Assembly: GCA_964611585.1 (NCBI GenBank)
Contig: CAZTAK010000080.1
Span: 1 to 9,824 of the forward strand
Direction of reading: 5' to 3'
Length of the DNA: 9,824 bases
Origin: CAZTAK01 sp964611585
Lineage (GTDB): Bacteria > Pseudomonadota > Alphaproteobacteria > SHVP01
The notes under the pieces were generated by a model. That model was not told the DNA's origin, ran no database searches, and worked only from the letters and a program-made list of their open reading frames with translations. Below, in pieces: positions 1 through 6,451 of this stretch. The number at the start of each line of letters is the position of its first letter. Within the stretch, counting starts at the first letter, position 1. A program made the translations under genes and the position numbers.

Positions 1-60
1 AGTACGCAAATCGTCGTCGCCGGCGATTCCGCCGCCTCGGGATTTGCGCTCGGGCTGTGA
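1..60 (+). CDS. Possible 3' fragment of an alpha/beta hydrolase frame
   Basis: The first 19 codons read STQIVVAGDSAASGFALGL and then hit TGA at 58-60. The segment VVAGDSAASGFALGL resembles the nucleophile-elbow region of hormone-sensitive-lipase-type esterases, where GDSAGG is followed by a small hydrophobic helix. In that family the elbow lies mid-protein and much more sequence should follow. If the match is real, the gene is truncated just after its active serine, and none of the three plus frames after 60 restores a recognisable continuation. A chance open end at the window edge is equally possible. Confidence 0.22.
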   Translation, partial: STQIVVAGDSAASGFALGL

Positions 61-291
61 CTCCGACAATTCGATGCCCCATCGATCGGTCAATGTCAGC
101 CCGCACCGCTTGAGCAACCATTCGATACCGTTCAATTCTTTTCGACCTTCGGCCCCCGTTCCTTCGCCACCGAAGGCCGGGATTGAGCCCCTTGGAGCCA
201 CATCCGTTCAGGGGGATCCGTTTTTTGCGATCACCGAACCGATCAAGCGGCTCCGGCTTCTCCAAGAGTGCGGCAATATTACCCGATTGCG

Positions 292-308
292 TGACCCGCG
301 CCGGGTCA
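292..308 (-). terminator. Short perfect hairpin downstream of the deacetylase gene (possible terminator)
   Basis: TGACCCG (292-298) pairs perfectly with CGGGTCA (302-308) around a 3-nt loop. On the minus strand it lies about 50 nt after the deacetylase stop at 357. There is no T-run after it in that direction, so it would be a weak or Rho-assisted terminator at best. The surrounding stretch 61-356 has no gene I recognise on either strand; its open frames look like chance frames in GC-rich DNA. Confidence 0.25.
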
Positions 309-356
309 AACCGTTCGGGTATTGCGCTAACACGGCCCGCGGCAACAACGTGCGCC

Positions 357-1514
357 TCACCCGGCCCGGACCAGCGGGCGGGATAAGTCCGCGCCGGCCG
401 GAAACCCGCGGTCCCGGATTTGCCCAACCAGGTCGCGCACCTCGGCGCGCACGGGCGCCGTGTTCGGTGCATCGCGCAGCGTCATGAACCAGCGTTCGGG
501 CGGGTTGCGGCCCTCGCGCCGGTGCCAGGTGAGCCCGCGCAGGACCGATTCGGCTTCGCGCGAAAGGCGGCCGGGGATGGGGATTCCCTTGATCGTCGCC
601 CAGACGCCCGCCCAGGCGCGCGCCACGCTCCAGGGGTTGTAGCCGCCGCCGCCGGTGACGATCACCCGTGGCGCGAGGCCGAGGACGCTTGCGACCACCC
701 GCCACAGCGCCGAATTGGAGAGTTCAAGTTTCGCCATCGGATCGTCGGCGAGCGCGTCGGCGCCGCATTGAAGGATCACCACCTGTGGCCCGAACGCCGC
801 CGCCGCGGGGCGAACGAGGCTCTCGAGAACAAGGTGCATCTCGGCATCGTTGAAGCCCGGCGGAACCGGGACGTTAATCGCGTGTCCGCCTGCGGTGTCG
901 TCGGCGGCCCCGGTTCTCGGCCAGCGCCCGTCTTCGTGAATCGACACGGTCAGAACGCGCCCGTCGTCATGAAAGGCATCCTGCACACCGTCGCCGTGAT
1001 GAGCGTCGATGTCGAGATAAAGGATCCGCGTCAGCCCCTGATCGAGCAGCGCGCCGATGCAGAGCACCAGGTCGTTGAGGTAGCAAAACCCGCTCGCCCG
1101 CCCCGGCCGGCCGTGGTGGGTGCCGCCCGCCGGACTGAACACCACGCCGCCGTCGCGCACCCGTTCGGCCGCCAGCAGGCTGGCGCCGCACGCCGTCGCC
1201 GGCCGGGTGAAGATTTCCGGAAACACCGGATTTCCGTTGACACCGATGTTGTAGCGCGCCTTTTCCCTGGCGTTCAGACGGCTGCCGGATTCGAGTCGCC
1301 GCAGCACCTTGAGATACGCCGGTTCGTGAAACCGCGAGAGTTGCGCGACCGTGGCGGGCCGCGTTTCGATGTAGTCGCCCTCCCCGAGCCACCCGAGCGC
1401 GCGGCAGAGATCGATGCAGGCCGAAACCCGCGGCACCGACAAGGGGTGACGGCGGCCATGCGGCAGGTGCCGGTAAATATCGCTGCCGAAAAAGAGCGGT
1501 TGTTGCAAAGACAT
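357..1514 (-). CDS. acuC: AcuC / class I histone deacetylase-like deacetylase
   Basis: This 385-residue protein is a zinc-dependent deacetylase of the arginase/deacetylase fold. It is cytoplasmic and probably removes acetyl groups from lysines or small acetylated amines. AcuC proteins are best known for deacetylating acetyl-CoA synthetase, but the substrate here is unproven. All class I signatures are visible: the THHGR His pair (H133, H134), LDIDAHHGDG with zinc ligands D170 and H172, GADALADDPM with the third ligand D258, and the transition-state tyrosine Y292 in GGGGYN. Length fits bacterial AcuC. A TTG directly precedes the ATG at 1514; I chose the ATG. The Shine-Dalgarno is weak (GGCGGG). 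The start lies 19 bp after the pirin stop, so the two are probably cotranscribed, with pirin first. No catalytic residue is missing. Confidence 0.93.
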   Translation of the reverse strand: MSLQQPLFFGSDIYRHLPHGRRHPLSVPRVSACIDLCRALGWLGEGDYIETRPATVAQLSRFHEPAYLKVLRRLESGSRLNAREKARYNIGVNGNPVFPEIFTRPATACGASLLAAERVRDGGVVFSPAGGTHHGRPGRASGFCYLNDLVLCIGALLDQGLTRILYLDIDAHHGDGVQDAFHDDGRVLTVSIHEDGRWPRTGAADDTAGGHAINVPVPPGFNDAEMHLVLESLVRPAAAAFGPQVVILQCGADALADDPMAKLELSNSALWRVVASVLGLAPRVIVTGGGGYNPWSVARAWAGVWATIKGIPIPGRLSREAESVLRGLTWHRREGRNPPERWFMTLRDAPNTAPVRAEVRDLVGQIRDRGFPAGADLSRPLVRAG

Positions 1515-1533
1515 CAAACCCGCCCGCGCGCCG

Positions 1534-2151
1534 TCACGCCGCCTGGCCGCGGATCAGACGCCCGTTGTTGTAATCGTCGATGGCCTCGATGATTTCCTCT
1601 TTCGTGTTCATCACGAAGGGGCCGTAACGCGCCACCGGCTCGCCCAAGGGCGCCGCGCTCAGCAACAGGCACGACAGCGGCTCCTCGTCGCCGGATTGCG
1701 CCGAGGGCATTTCGGCGGCCTCGATTTGTTGATAGCGCGGGTCCATCATTTTGTCGGCCTTGGGCAGGTTGACCCACAATTGCAGCCCTTCGAGGCGGCC
1801 GCCTTGGCGGCGAAACGATTCTTCCGGCATTTCCGAATGGATGATACCCGACCCCGCGGTCATCCATTGCACGTCGCCCGGCCCGATCACGCCCGCATGA
1901 CCCGCCGAATCGCGGTGCTCGAACCGGCCTTCGAACATATAGGTCACGGTCTCGAAGCCGCGGTGCGGGTGATCGGGGACGCCGCCGCCGCTGCCGAGAG
2001 AAAATTCGACCGGACCGAAATGATCCAGCAGCAAAAACGGATCGACGCCGTCGAGCGATTGCGTGGGGAAACCGCGGCGTACGGGGAGACCGTCGCCTTC
2101 TGTGGTGACGAGGGTTTCGAAAATGCTGGCGACGGCTCGGGATTCGGGCAT
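1534..2151 (-). CDS. Pirin family protein (cupin fold)
   Basis: This 205-residue bicupin belongs to the pirin family, whose bacterial members act as metal-dependent redox or quercetinase-like enzymes or bind partner enzymes. The exact role here is unknown. The N-terminal cupin carries the metal-site signature HPHRGFETVTYMFEG and, after GPGDVQWMTAGSGIIHSE, the other expected histidine and glutamate. The family ending FVMNTKEEIIEAIDDYNNG is intact, so the protein is complete. I chose the ATG at 2151, giving MPESRAV, with GGA 6 nt upstream. A GTG at 2190 in the same frame would add 13 polar residues (MASPLHPDRERKP) not typical of the family. It precedes the deacetylase gene by 19 bp. A DUF1684 relic lies just upstream. 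Confidence 0.92.
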   Translation of the reverse strand: MPESRAVASIFETLVTTEGDGLPVRRGFPTQSLDGVDPFLLLDHFGPVEFSLGSGGGVPDHPHRGFETVTYMFEGRFEHRDSAGHAGVIGPGDVQWMTAGSGIIHSEMPEESFRRQGGRLEGLQLWVNLPKADKMMDPRYQQIEAAEMPSAQSGDEEPLSCLLLSAAPLGEPVARYGPFVMNTKEEIIEAIDDYNNGRLIRGQAA

Positions 2152-2220
2152 CGGTTTCCGTTCGCGGTCTGGGTGAAGCGGGGAAGCCACGAGTCTGCCA
2201 TCACCCGACCGGCCCGGGAA

Positions 2221-2316
2221 TCACTTTTCCGCGCGCGAAGGCCCGTTCACCTGCCCGCACTCGCCGGCGCGGACCGGGATCGGGACCCGGTTTTCCGCCG
2301 GACGGGCATGACCCGG
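2221..2316 (-). pseudogene. C-terminal relic of a DUF1684 gene
   Basis: On the minus strand, codons between a TAA at 2319-2317 and a TGA at 2223-2221 read RPAENRVPIPVRAGE, followed by about 15 residues of unrelated tail. The intact DUF1684 protein further along ends PPENHVPNPVRAGER. Of 15 aligned residues 11 are identical, in the same frame sense, so this is the last part of a second DUF1684 gene without its body. No start codon or upstream domain remains. It sits between the NTF2-like stop and the pirin start. Its base changes also create the palindrome ACCGGG-(7)-CCCGGT (2273-2291), absent from the intact copy. The homology is visible in the sequence; how it arose is inference. Confidence 0.7.
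2261..2301. repeat. 41-bp direct repeat, copy 1
   Basis: This stretch matches 3243-3283 in the same orientation with 37 of 41 bases identical, beginning TCGCCGGCGCGGACCGGG and containing GGTTTTCCG. It lies inside the DUF1684 relic. The two copies start 982 bp apart and bracket the NTF2-like gene and the inverted-repeat element. Confidence 0.85.
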
Positions 2317-2321
2317 TTATA

Positions 2322-2792
2322 TCACTTGGGAAAAGCAGTCGGCATCTTGGGCGCAAGTCCCAGCTTCCTGCCGAGCCGGGGGTTCGCGTAATAGATGATC
2401 ATTTCGGCGATCTTGCCGCGCCGGTACCAGAAGAAGTTGCAGTTGTTGAGCTGCAAACGGCCAGTGTCGAGGTACGCCGAGTTGCGCTTGGGCCGGAGTT
2501 TGGGAACGAAGGTCGCGGCACAGGTTCGTTCCTGGACATCGACGACGAAATGGTAATCGTCAAATTGCACGTGATAGTTTTCAAACAGGTGACCATAGAA
2601 TGTGCTGAACGATTGCTGGCCGCGCTTGGGGGTCTTGTAGAATCGCTGGATCGGGTTGTCTCCATGATAGATGGTGACGTGGCCGTCTTTCGTGAAACAC
2701 GCCATCACCGCATCGTAATCCTCACGCACGACGGCCGAAAAATATGTGTCCCGCATCAGCCGGACATATTCAGATCGCTTTAGTTTCGACAT
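2322..2792 (-). CDS. NTF2-like / SnoaL-like domain protein
   Basis: This is a small alpha+beta protein of 156 residues, assigned to the NTF2-like/SnoaL superfamily on pattern: an N-terminal helix with a YFSAVVREDYDAVMACFTKD segment, then alternating strands such as VQFDDYHFVVDVQ, CAATFVPKL and NNCNFFWYRRGKIAEMIIYY. That is the usual cone-shaped fold ending in a strand and 'GKIAEMIIY'. Such proteins are either small-ligand enzymes (isomerases, cyclases, dehydratases) or binding domains; none can be named here. Start choice is uncertain. A clear AGGAGA (2805-2810) touches an ATG at 2804, too close to serve it, and lies 12 nt from the ATG at 2792. I prefer 2792; the longer form adds MTAP. No signal peptide. 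It occupies the segment between two DUF1684 tails, so it may be a later arrival. Confidence 0.78.
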   Translation of the reverse strand: MSKLKRSEYVRLMRDTYFSAVVREDYDAVMACFTKDGHVTIYHGDNPIQRFYKTPKRGQQSFSTFYGHLFENYHVQFDDYHFVVDVQERTCAATFVPKLRPKRNSAYLDTGRLQLNNCNFFWYRRGKIAEMIIYYANPRLGRKLGLAPKMPTAFPK

Positions 2793-3071
2793 GGGTGCGG
2801 TCATTCTCCTGCATGAACAAGACGGTTGGAAATTGCGGACTGAACGGGATCCGCCTCTCCCGGCGACACCAGAATGGAGTCCAGGGTCAAGGAGTCCAGA
2901 ACCCTCTCATACGGGTCAGCGAGGCCTTCGGCAACCCCGGGTCAGGATGATCTGTCGCACATCAATGACGTTGGCGAGGCGGCATGAACCGGCATTCTCC
3001 CCGGTCATTTGGCCCTGTCTAACGGCAAACGATTCGTCGCCTCGTCCCATCCTGCCAGCCGGGTGGCAGAG

Positions 3072-3191
3072 CACTTTCCGGCCGGATTGAATCGATTTGA
3101 TGGCGGCAAACAGGCTTTTCGGGGAGGCGCGCCGTGAAGCACCACGGCACAACGTATCTCCGGTCAAATGGTTCAATCCGGCCGGAAAATG
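3072..3191. repeat. Nested inverted-repeat element (about 120 bp)
   Basis: Arms at 3072-3100 and 3164-3191 are inverted copies. The core is perfect for 17 bp (TTTCCGGCCGGATTGAA at 3075-3091 against its complement at 3172-3188), and matches continue inward through TTTGA/TCAAA with one gap. Within the loop a second perfect hairpin, GCCGTG (3131-3136) with CACGGC (3143-3148), is nested. A further small hairpin, CTGCCA/TGGCAG (3052-3069), lies just outside. No coding sequence is recognisable in 2805-3223, and this element is its only clear structure. It could be a MITE-like or palindromic repeat unit, or a structured RNA. I see no target-site duplication. Confidence 0.65.
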
Positions 3192-3200
3192 TTCTGGGCG

Positions 3201-3216
3201 GCGAAAAGCCTTTCGC
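3201..3216 (-). terminator. Hairpin just after the DUF1684 stop codon
   Basis: GCGAAA (3201-3206) and TTTCGC (3211-3216) form a perfect 6-bp stem with a 4-nt loop, 7 nt beyond the stop codon at 3224 on the minus strand. Its position fits a transcription terminator or a 3'-end protecting hairpin. No long T-run follows, so intrinsic termination would be weak. Confidence 0.35.
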
Positions 3217-3223
3217 GCGCGTC

Positions 3224-3838
3224 TCACAGGGTTGTGGTCCTTTCGCCGGCGCGGACCGGGTTCGGGACGTGGTTTTCCGGCGGTGCCAGCGGGCACACCC
3301 AATCGGGCGAATAGCTGCACGAGGGATTGTAGGCGAAGTTGAAATCGGCGATCAGGATCGACCCGGAAGCGCCGAGATCGGCCCCCTTGATGGTGTCATA
3401 AAGGTAGCGCCCGCCGCCGTAGGTTTCGGATCCCGCGCTGGCGTCGGCAAAAGGCAGAAACAGCCCGCCACCGTAGCCCTCTATCCGGTAGATCGTCAAT
3501 TCACGCCCGAGCGCGCTTTCAAGGCCGCGCGTCCTGGCGATCGGAAAAAAGCGGATGCGGCCGTCGCGCCCAAGGTCGGCCTCGACCGATGGACCGGCAA
3601 GGGGCACAACCCCGGCAACCAGGCGCCACGTCGGGTCGTAGTCGAAACACGTGAGCCCGGAGAACCCGGCGCGGCGGTGGGGTGGCAACGGCGAACACGG
3701 GTGATCGCGAAACAGGCGTTCGCGCCCTTCGATCCAGTGCCGATGCGCCCACGCCGGATCGGCGTCGGCGCGCACCCGGGCGTAGAGATCGGCGACGCGC
3801 CGCCGCCAGTCGGCAAGATCGGACGGGGCGGTTTCCAA
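3224..3838 (-). CDS. DUF1684 domain-containing protein
   Basis: This 204-residue protein of uncharacterised family DUF1684 shows the family order: WIEGRERLFRDHPCSPL near residues 35-51, GFSGLTCFDYDPTWR, a central beta-rich part, then YGGGRYLYDTIKGAD, ILIADFNFAYNPSCSYS, CPLAPPEN and PVRAGER at the end. The function of the family is unknown, and I infer none. There is no signal peptide and no membrane segment. The only possible start is TTG at 3838, because an in-frame TGA lies just upstream and no ATG or GTG follows early. An ATG eight bases upstream is in another frame, so a small indel near the scaffold gap could have hidden the true start. Its last 41 bp are repeated at 2261-2301. Confidence 0.88.
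   Translation of the reverse strand: METAPSDLADWRRRVADLYARVRADADPAWAHRHWIEGRERLFRDHPCSPLPPHRRAGFSGLTCFDYDPTWRLVAGVVPLAGPSVEADLGRDGRIRFFPIARTRGLESALGRELTIYRIEGYGGGLFLPFADASAGSETYGGGRYLYDTIKGADLGASGSILIADFNFAYNPSCSYSPDWVCPLAPPENHVPNPVRAGERTTTL
3243..3283. repeat. 41-bp direct repeat, copy 2
   Basis: This is the partner of 2261-2301, lying in the last codons of the intact DUF1684 gene and encoding ENHVPNPVRAGE on the minus strand. It differs from copy 1 at four positions. Confidence 0.85.
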
Positions 3839-3872
3839 GTCTGGTCATGCGGGCCGGGTTTCTTGGCCGCCG

Positions 3873-3972
3873 NNNNNNNNNNNNNNNNNNNNNNNNNNNN
3901 NNNNNNNNNNNNNNNNNNNNNNNNNNNNNNNNNNNNNNNNNNNNNNNNNNNNNNNNNNNNNNNNNNNNNNNN
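3873..3972. other. Assembly gap of 100 N
   Basis: Exactly 100 consecutive N separate the 5' end of the DUF1684 gene from the 3' end of the alpha/beta hydrolase. A round 100 is the conventional placeholder for a gap of unknown size between contigs. Order, orientation and distance across it rest on scaffolding only. Confidence 0.98.
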
Positions 3973-3994
3973 CCAAATGATGATGATTGATCCT

Positions 3995-4804
3995 TTAGCG
4001 TCTTGTCCGCCGCGCCGAAACTTCGACTCCGAGAAATTTCAGGACCTCGCCGGCATAGAAATCGGGCGCGCGCCAGCAGATTTGGGTGCCGCAGTCCGGG
4101 TTGAGGATCAGCGCGGAACCCGCCACCAAGCCGGCGGCATTCTGGTCCATCTCCGCAAGGCTGTCGCCCGCCCCGTTCAGGAACAGAACCGGACAGGCGA
4201 GCGCCCGCAGCGCCGGTTCCGGATCGTAGTCGAACGCGGCCCGCAGGCCCCAGTCGTAGCGGTCGTATACCTGCATCATGTCGAGCGACGTCGCTTGAAT
4301 CTGCTCGAGGCTTGCATCCTCGCCGGCACTGCGCTGCCGCGAAGCCCAGATTTTTTGCAAATGCCCGCCGCCGGCGTCCGGGTCGGGCGGCTCGATCCGC
4401 GGCGCAAAGGCGGCAACTTGCTCGGCCGTCAACAGCGGCATGCCGCTGAAGATGGCGTGGGTGACCCGGCCCGGTTCCGCCACCCGGATGAGCTCGACGG
4501 CAATCGATGCACCCGTATGCGCGGCGGCAACGGCGAATTCCTCACTGCCCATTGCGTCGATCGCTTCGAGCAGCCGTCCGGCATAGTCTTCGATTGAGAC
4601 CGGCGCGCCGGGCGGATCGGAGAAACCATACCCGGGCGTATCGAAGGCAACGGCACGTGCCGCCCGGCCCAGGATCGGCAGGCATTTTTCGTAGGTGCGC
4701 GAGGAGAGCGGCGATTCGTGAAACAGGAACAGATCGGGCCCCTTGTCGCCGTCGCGGCGATAATGCACCTGCCCGTGCACGGTATCGACGTAGCCCTTTT
4801 TCAT
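3995..4804 (-). CDS. Alpha/beta hydrolase-fold protein with atypical active site
   Basis: This 269-residue cytoplasmic protein has the alpha/beta hydrolase layout: LFLFHESPLSSRTYE (oxyanion-loop region, about residues 26-39), AFDTPGYGFSDPP (53-65), the elbow region AVAAAHTGASIAVEL (91-105), a variable cap rich in E/D, and CPVLFLNGAGDSL with acid D214. The elbow reads A-A-H-T-G, so histidine (H96) stands where the nucleophile Ser/Asp/Cys is expected. At the usual catalytic histidine the text is NPDCGTQICWRAP, with T240 there. It may be a non-catalytic or differently working member, so no substrate is proposed. The ATG at 4804 has GGGGG upstream. It lies 68 bp after znuB on the same strand, with no clear terminator between, so it could be read with the zinc operon. 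The short tail is basic (ARRTRR). Confidence 0.85.
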   Translation of the reverse strand: MKKGYVDTVHGQVHYRRDGDKGPDLFLFHESPLSSRTYEKCLPILGRAARAVAFDTPGYGFSDPPGAPVSIEDYAGRLLEAIDAMGSEEFAVAAAHTGASIAVELIRVAEPGRVTHAIFSGMPLLTAEQVAAFAPRIEPPDPDAGGGHLQKIWASRQRSAGEDASLEQIQATSLDMMQVYDRYDWGLRAAFDYDPEPALRALACPVLFLNGAGDSLAEMDQNAAGLVAGSALILNPDCGTQICWRAPDFYAGEVLKFLGVEVSARRTRR

Positions 4805-4872
4805 CGGCGTGCCCCCAAATTCGATACCGCATTATCAATGGCGGCGGCGGGGGCGGCAAGCGGCGAGATTCG

Positions 4873-5670
4873 TCAGTCCCGGCGCGCCTGTTTTGGCGGC
4901 AGCGCGAGCGATGCCGCAAACAGGCCCGTCGCCGCGATTACGATGGCGGGTCCGGCCGGCACATCGGCGGCGAAGGACGCGCCCAGTCCCCCCGCCACCG
5001 CAACAACCCCCACCAGCGATGCAAAGGCGGCCATGCCCTCGGGCGTGACCGCAAGACGCCGGGCGGCGGCGGCGGGAATGATCAGCAGCGACACGATCAG
5101 CAGGATGCCGACGATCTTCATCGCGATGGCGATCACCAGCGCCACCAACAGCGTAAATATCAGCTGCGTGCGAGCCACCGCGACGCCTTCGACGCGCGCC
5201 ATGTCCTCATGAACGACGGTGGCCAGCAACGGCCGCCAGATCAGCGCCAACCCAGCAAGCCCGACCGCCCCACCGGCGTAGATCCATGCGAAGTCGAACC
5301 AGCCGACGGCAAGAATGTCGCCGAACAGGAAGGCGGCAAGCTCGACCCGCGCCCCGGCCGTCAGCGACAGCGCAATGATTCCGGCGGCGAGCGCGGCGTG
5401 GGCAACAATGCCAAGCACCGTATTCTGCGACAGGCGGCGCTGGCGCTGGAAGGCGGCCAGCAGTAACGCGACGCCCGCGCAAACCGCGATCACGCCGATG
5501 CCGAACGGAAGCCGGAACAGGATCGAGAGCGCGATCCCCAGCAACGCAGAGTGGGCAAGCGTCGCGCCGAAAAAAACCATCCGCTGCCAGATCAGAAGGC
5601 ATCCCAGCGGCCCCGACAGAATTGCCACGCCCGCTCCGCCGAGGGCCGCGCGGATGATGAACTCATCCAT
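4873..5670 (-). CDS. znuB: Zinc ABC transporter permease ZnuB
   Basis: This 265-residue inner-membrane permease is the channel of the ZnuABC importer, which moves zinc from periplasm to cytoplasm. It is highly hydrophobic with about seven to eight membrane segments and opens MDEFIIRAALGGAGVAILSG, the typical family N-terminus. Family landmarks are GCLLIWQRMVFFGATLAHSALLG, FLFGDILAV and the conserved late segment MKIVGILLIVSLLIIPAAAA that contacts the substrate path. The reading frame is open for 59 further codons upstream, but those residues overlap znuC and are low-complexity and hydrophilic. The ATG at 5670 is therefore the start, and it overlaps the znuC stop by 8 bp, which suggests translational coupling. 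The length is normal. Confidence 0.95.
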   Translation of the reverse strand: MDEFIIRAALGGAGVAILSGPLGCLLIWQRMVFFGATLAHSALLGIALSILFRLPFGIGVIAVCAGVALLLAAFQRQRRLSQNTVLGIVAHAALAAGIIALSLTAGARVELAAFLFGDILAVGWFDFAWIYAGGAVGLAGLALIWRPLLATVVHEDMARVEGVAVARTQLIFTLLVALVIAIAMKIVGILLIVSLLIIPAAAARRLAVTPEGMAAFASLVGVVAVAGGLGASFAADVPAGPAIVIAATGLFAASLALPPKQARRD

Positions 5671-6451
5671 GCGGCGGCGCCGCATCGGCGTCGGTGTGCG
5701 GATCGTCGATCCGCTCGCCCGAAAGATCGAGGTGGTGGTCGTGGTCGTGCTCGTAGACGGCAAGGCCCGCGGCGAGTTCCGGCCCGAACAGGGCAAGGTA
5801 TTCGGGGTGGCGGGTGACCGCCTCGGGCGTTCCGGTGCAGCACACATGATGATGCAGGCACACCACCGTGTCGGTCGCGGCCATCACCAGGTGCAGGTCG
5901 TGGGACACCAGCAGAATCCCGCAGCCGGTCGCGTCGCGGAGGCGCCCCAGCAGCGCATAGAATTCGGCCTGGCCGGTCATATCGACGCTGGCGGCGGGTT
6001 CGTCCAGCACCAGAAGTCCGGGCTGGCGCAGCAGTGCCCGCGCCAGCAGCGCGCGCTTGGTTTCGCCCGCCGACAATCCCTGGACCGGCCGGTCCAGCAA
6101 CCGGGACGCGCCCACCTGTTCGAGGGCCTCGCGGGCACGGTCCCGGTCGCCAGCGCCGGTCAGCGCCAGCAGGCGCGCGGTCGTCAGCGGCAGTGTCTCA
6201 TCGAGGCTGAAAACCTGCGGGACGTAGCCGATCCGCAAGCCCCGCGCGCGGTGGATCGTGCCGCTATCGGCGACGATCAGGCCCAGCGCCAAGCGCACCA
6301 GCGTCGTCTTGCCGGAGCCGTTGGGGCCGATCAGGGTGACGATTTCGCCGGGCGCGACGGAGACATCGACCGAATCGAGGACCGGCTGTCCGGCCAGCGC
6401 GACGCTCGCGTTTCGGACCCGCAAAAGGGAGGTGTCGCCGTCGCCCGTCAT
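5663..6451 (-). CDS. znuC: Zinc ABC transporter ATP-binding protein ZnuC
   Basis: This 262-residue ATPase powers ZnuABC at the cytoplasmic face of ZnuB. It has Walker A GPNGSGKTT (42-50), the Q-loop in YVPQVFSLDE (Q79), signature LSAGE (126-130, a variant of LSGGQ), Walker B LLVLDEP (146-152) with catalytic E151, and switch histidine H184 in SHDLHLVMAATD. The segment VCLHHHVCCTGTPE (197-210) is typical of zinc/manganese ABC ATPases. The tail carries a histidine-aspartate cluster HDHDHH (235-240) plus H252 and H261, which could bind zinc and sense or buffer it, as in several alphaproteobacterial ZnuC proteins. The ATG at 6451 overlaps the zur stop as ATGA; an upstream in-frame extension lies inside zur and is rejected. 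Confidence 0.96.
   Translation of the reverse strand: MTGDGDTSLLRVRNASVALAGQPVLDSVDVSVAPGEIVTLIGPNGSGKTTLVRLALGLIVADSGTIHRARGLRIGYVPQVFSLDETLPLTTARLLALTGAGDRDRAREALEQVGASRLLDRPVQGLSAGETKRALLARALLRQPGLLVLDEPAASVDMTGQAEFYALLGRLRDATGCGILLVSHDLHLVMAATDTVVCLHHHVCCTGTPEAVTRHPEYLALFGPELAAGLAVYEHDHDHHLDLSGERIDDPHTDADAAPPHG

Noticed and set aside
420..1592. Long plus-strand open frame opposite the deacetylase gene
   Set aside because: It is antisense to a gene with a complete set of catalytic motifs. Long antisense frames are common in GC-rich DNA, and the product is low-complexity and arginine-rich.
2273..2294. ACCGGG/CCCGGT hairpin followed by TTTT as a plus-strand terminator
   Set aside because: No plus-strand gene lies upstream. 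The structure falls in the DUF1684 relic, where all genes run on the minus strand.
3134..4597. Plus-strand open frame running through the N gap
   Set aside because: It is open only because N codons are not stops, and it is antisense to the DUF1684 and hydrolase genes.
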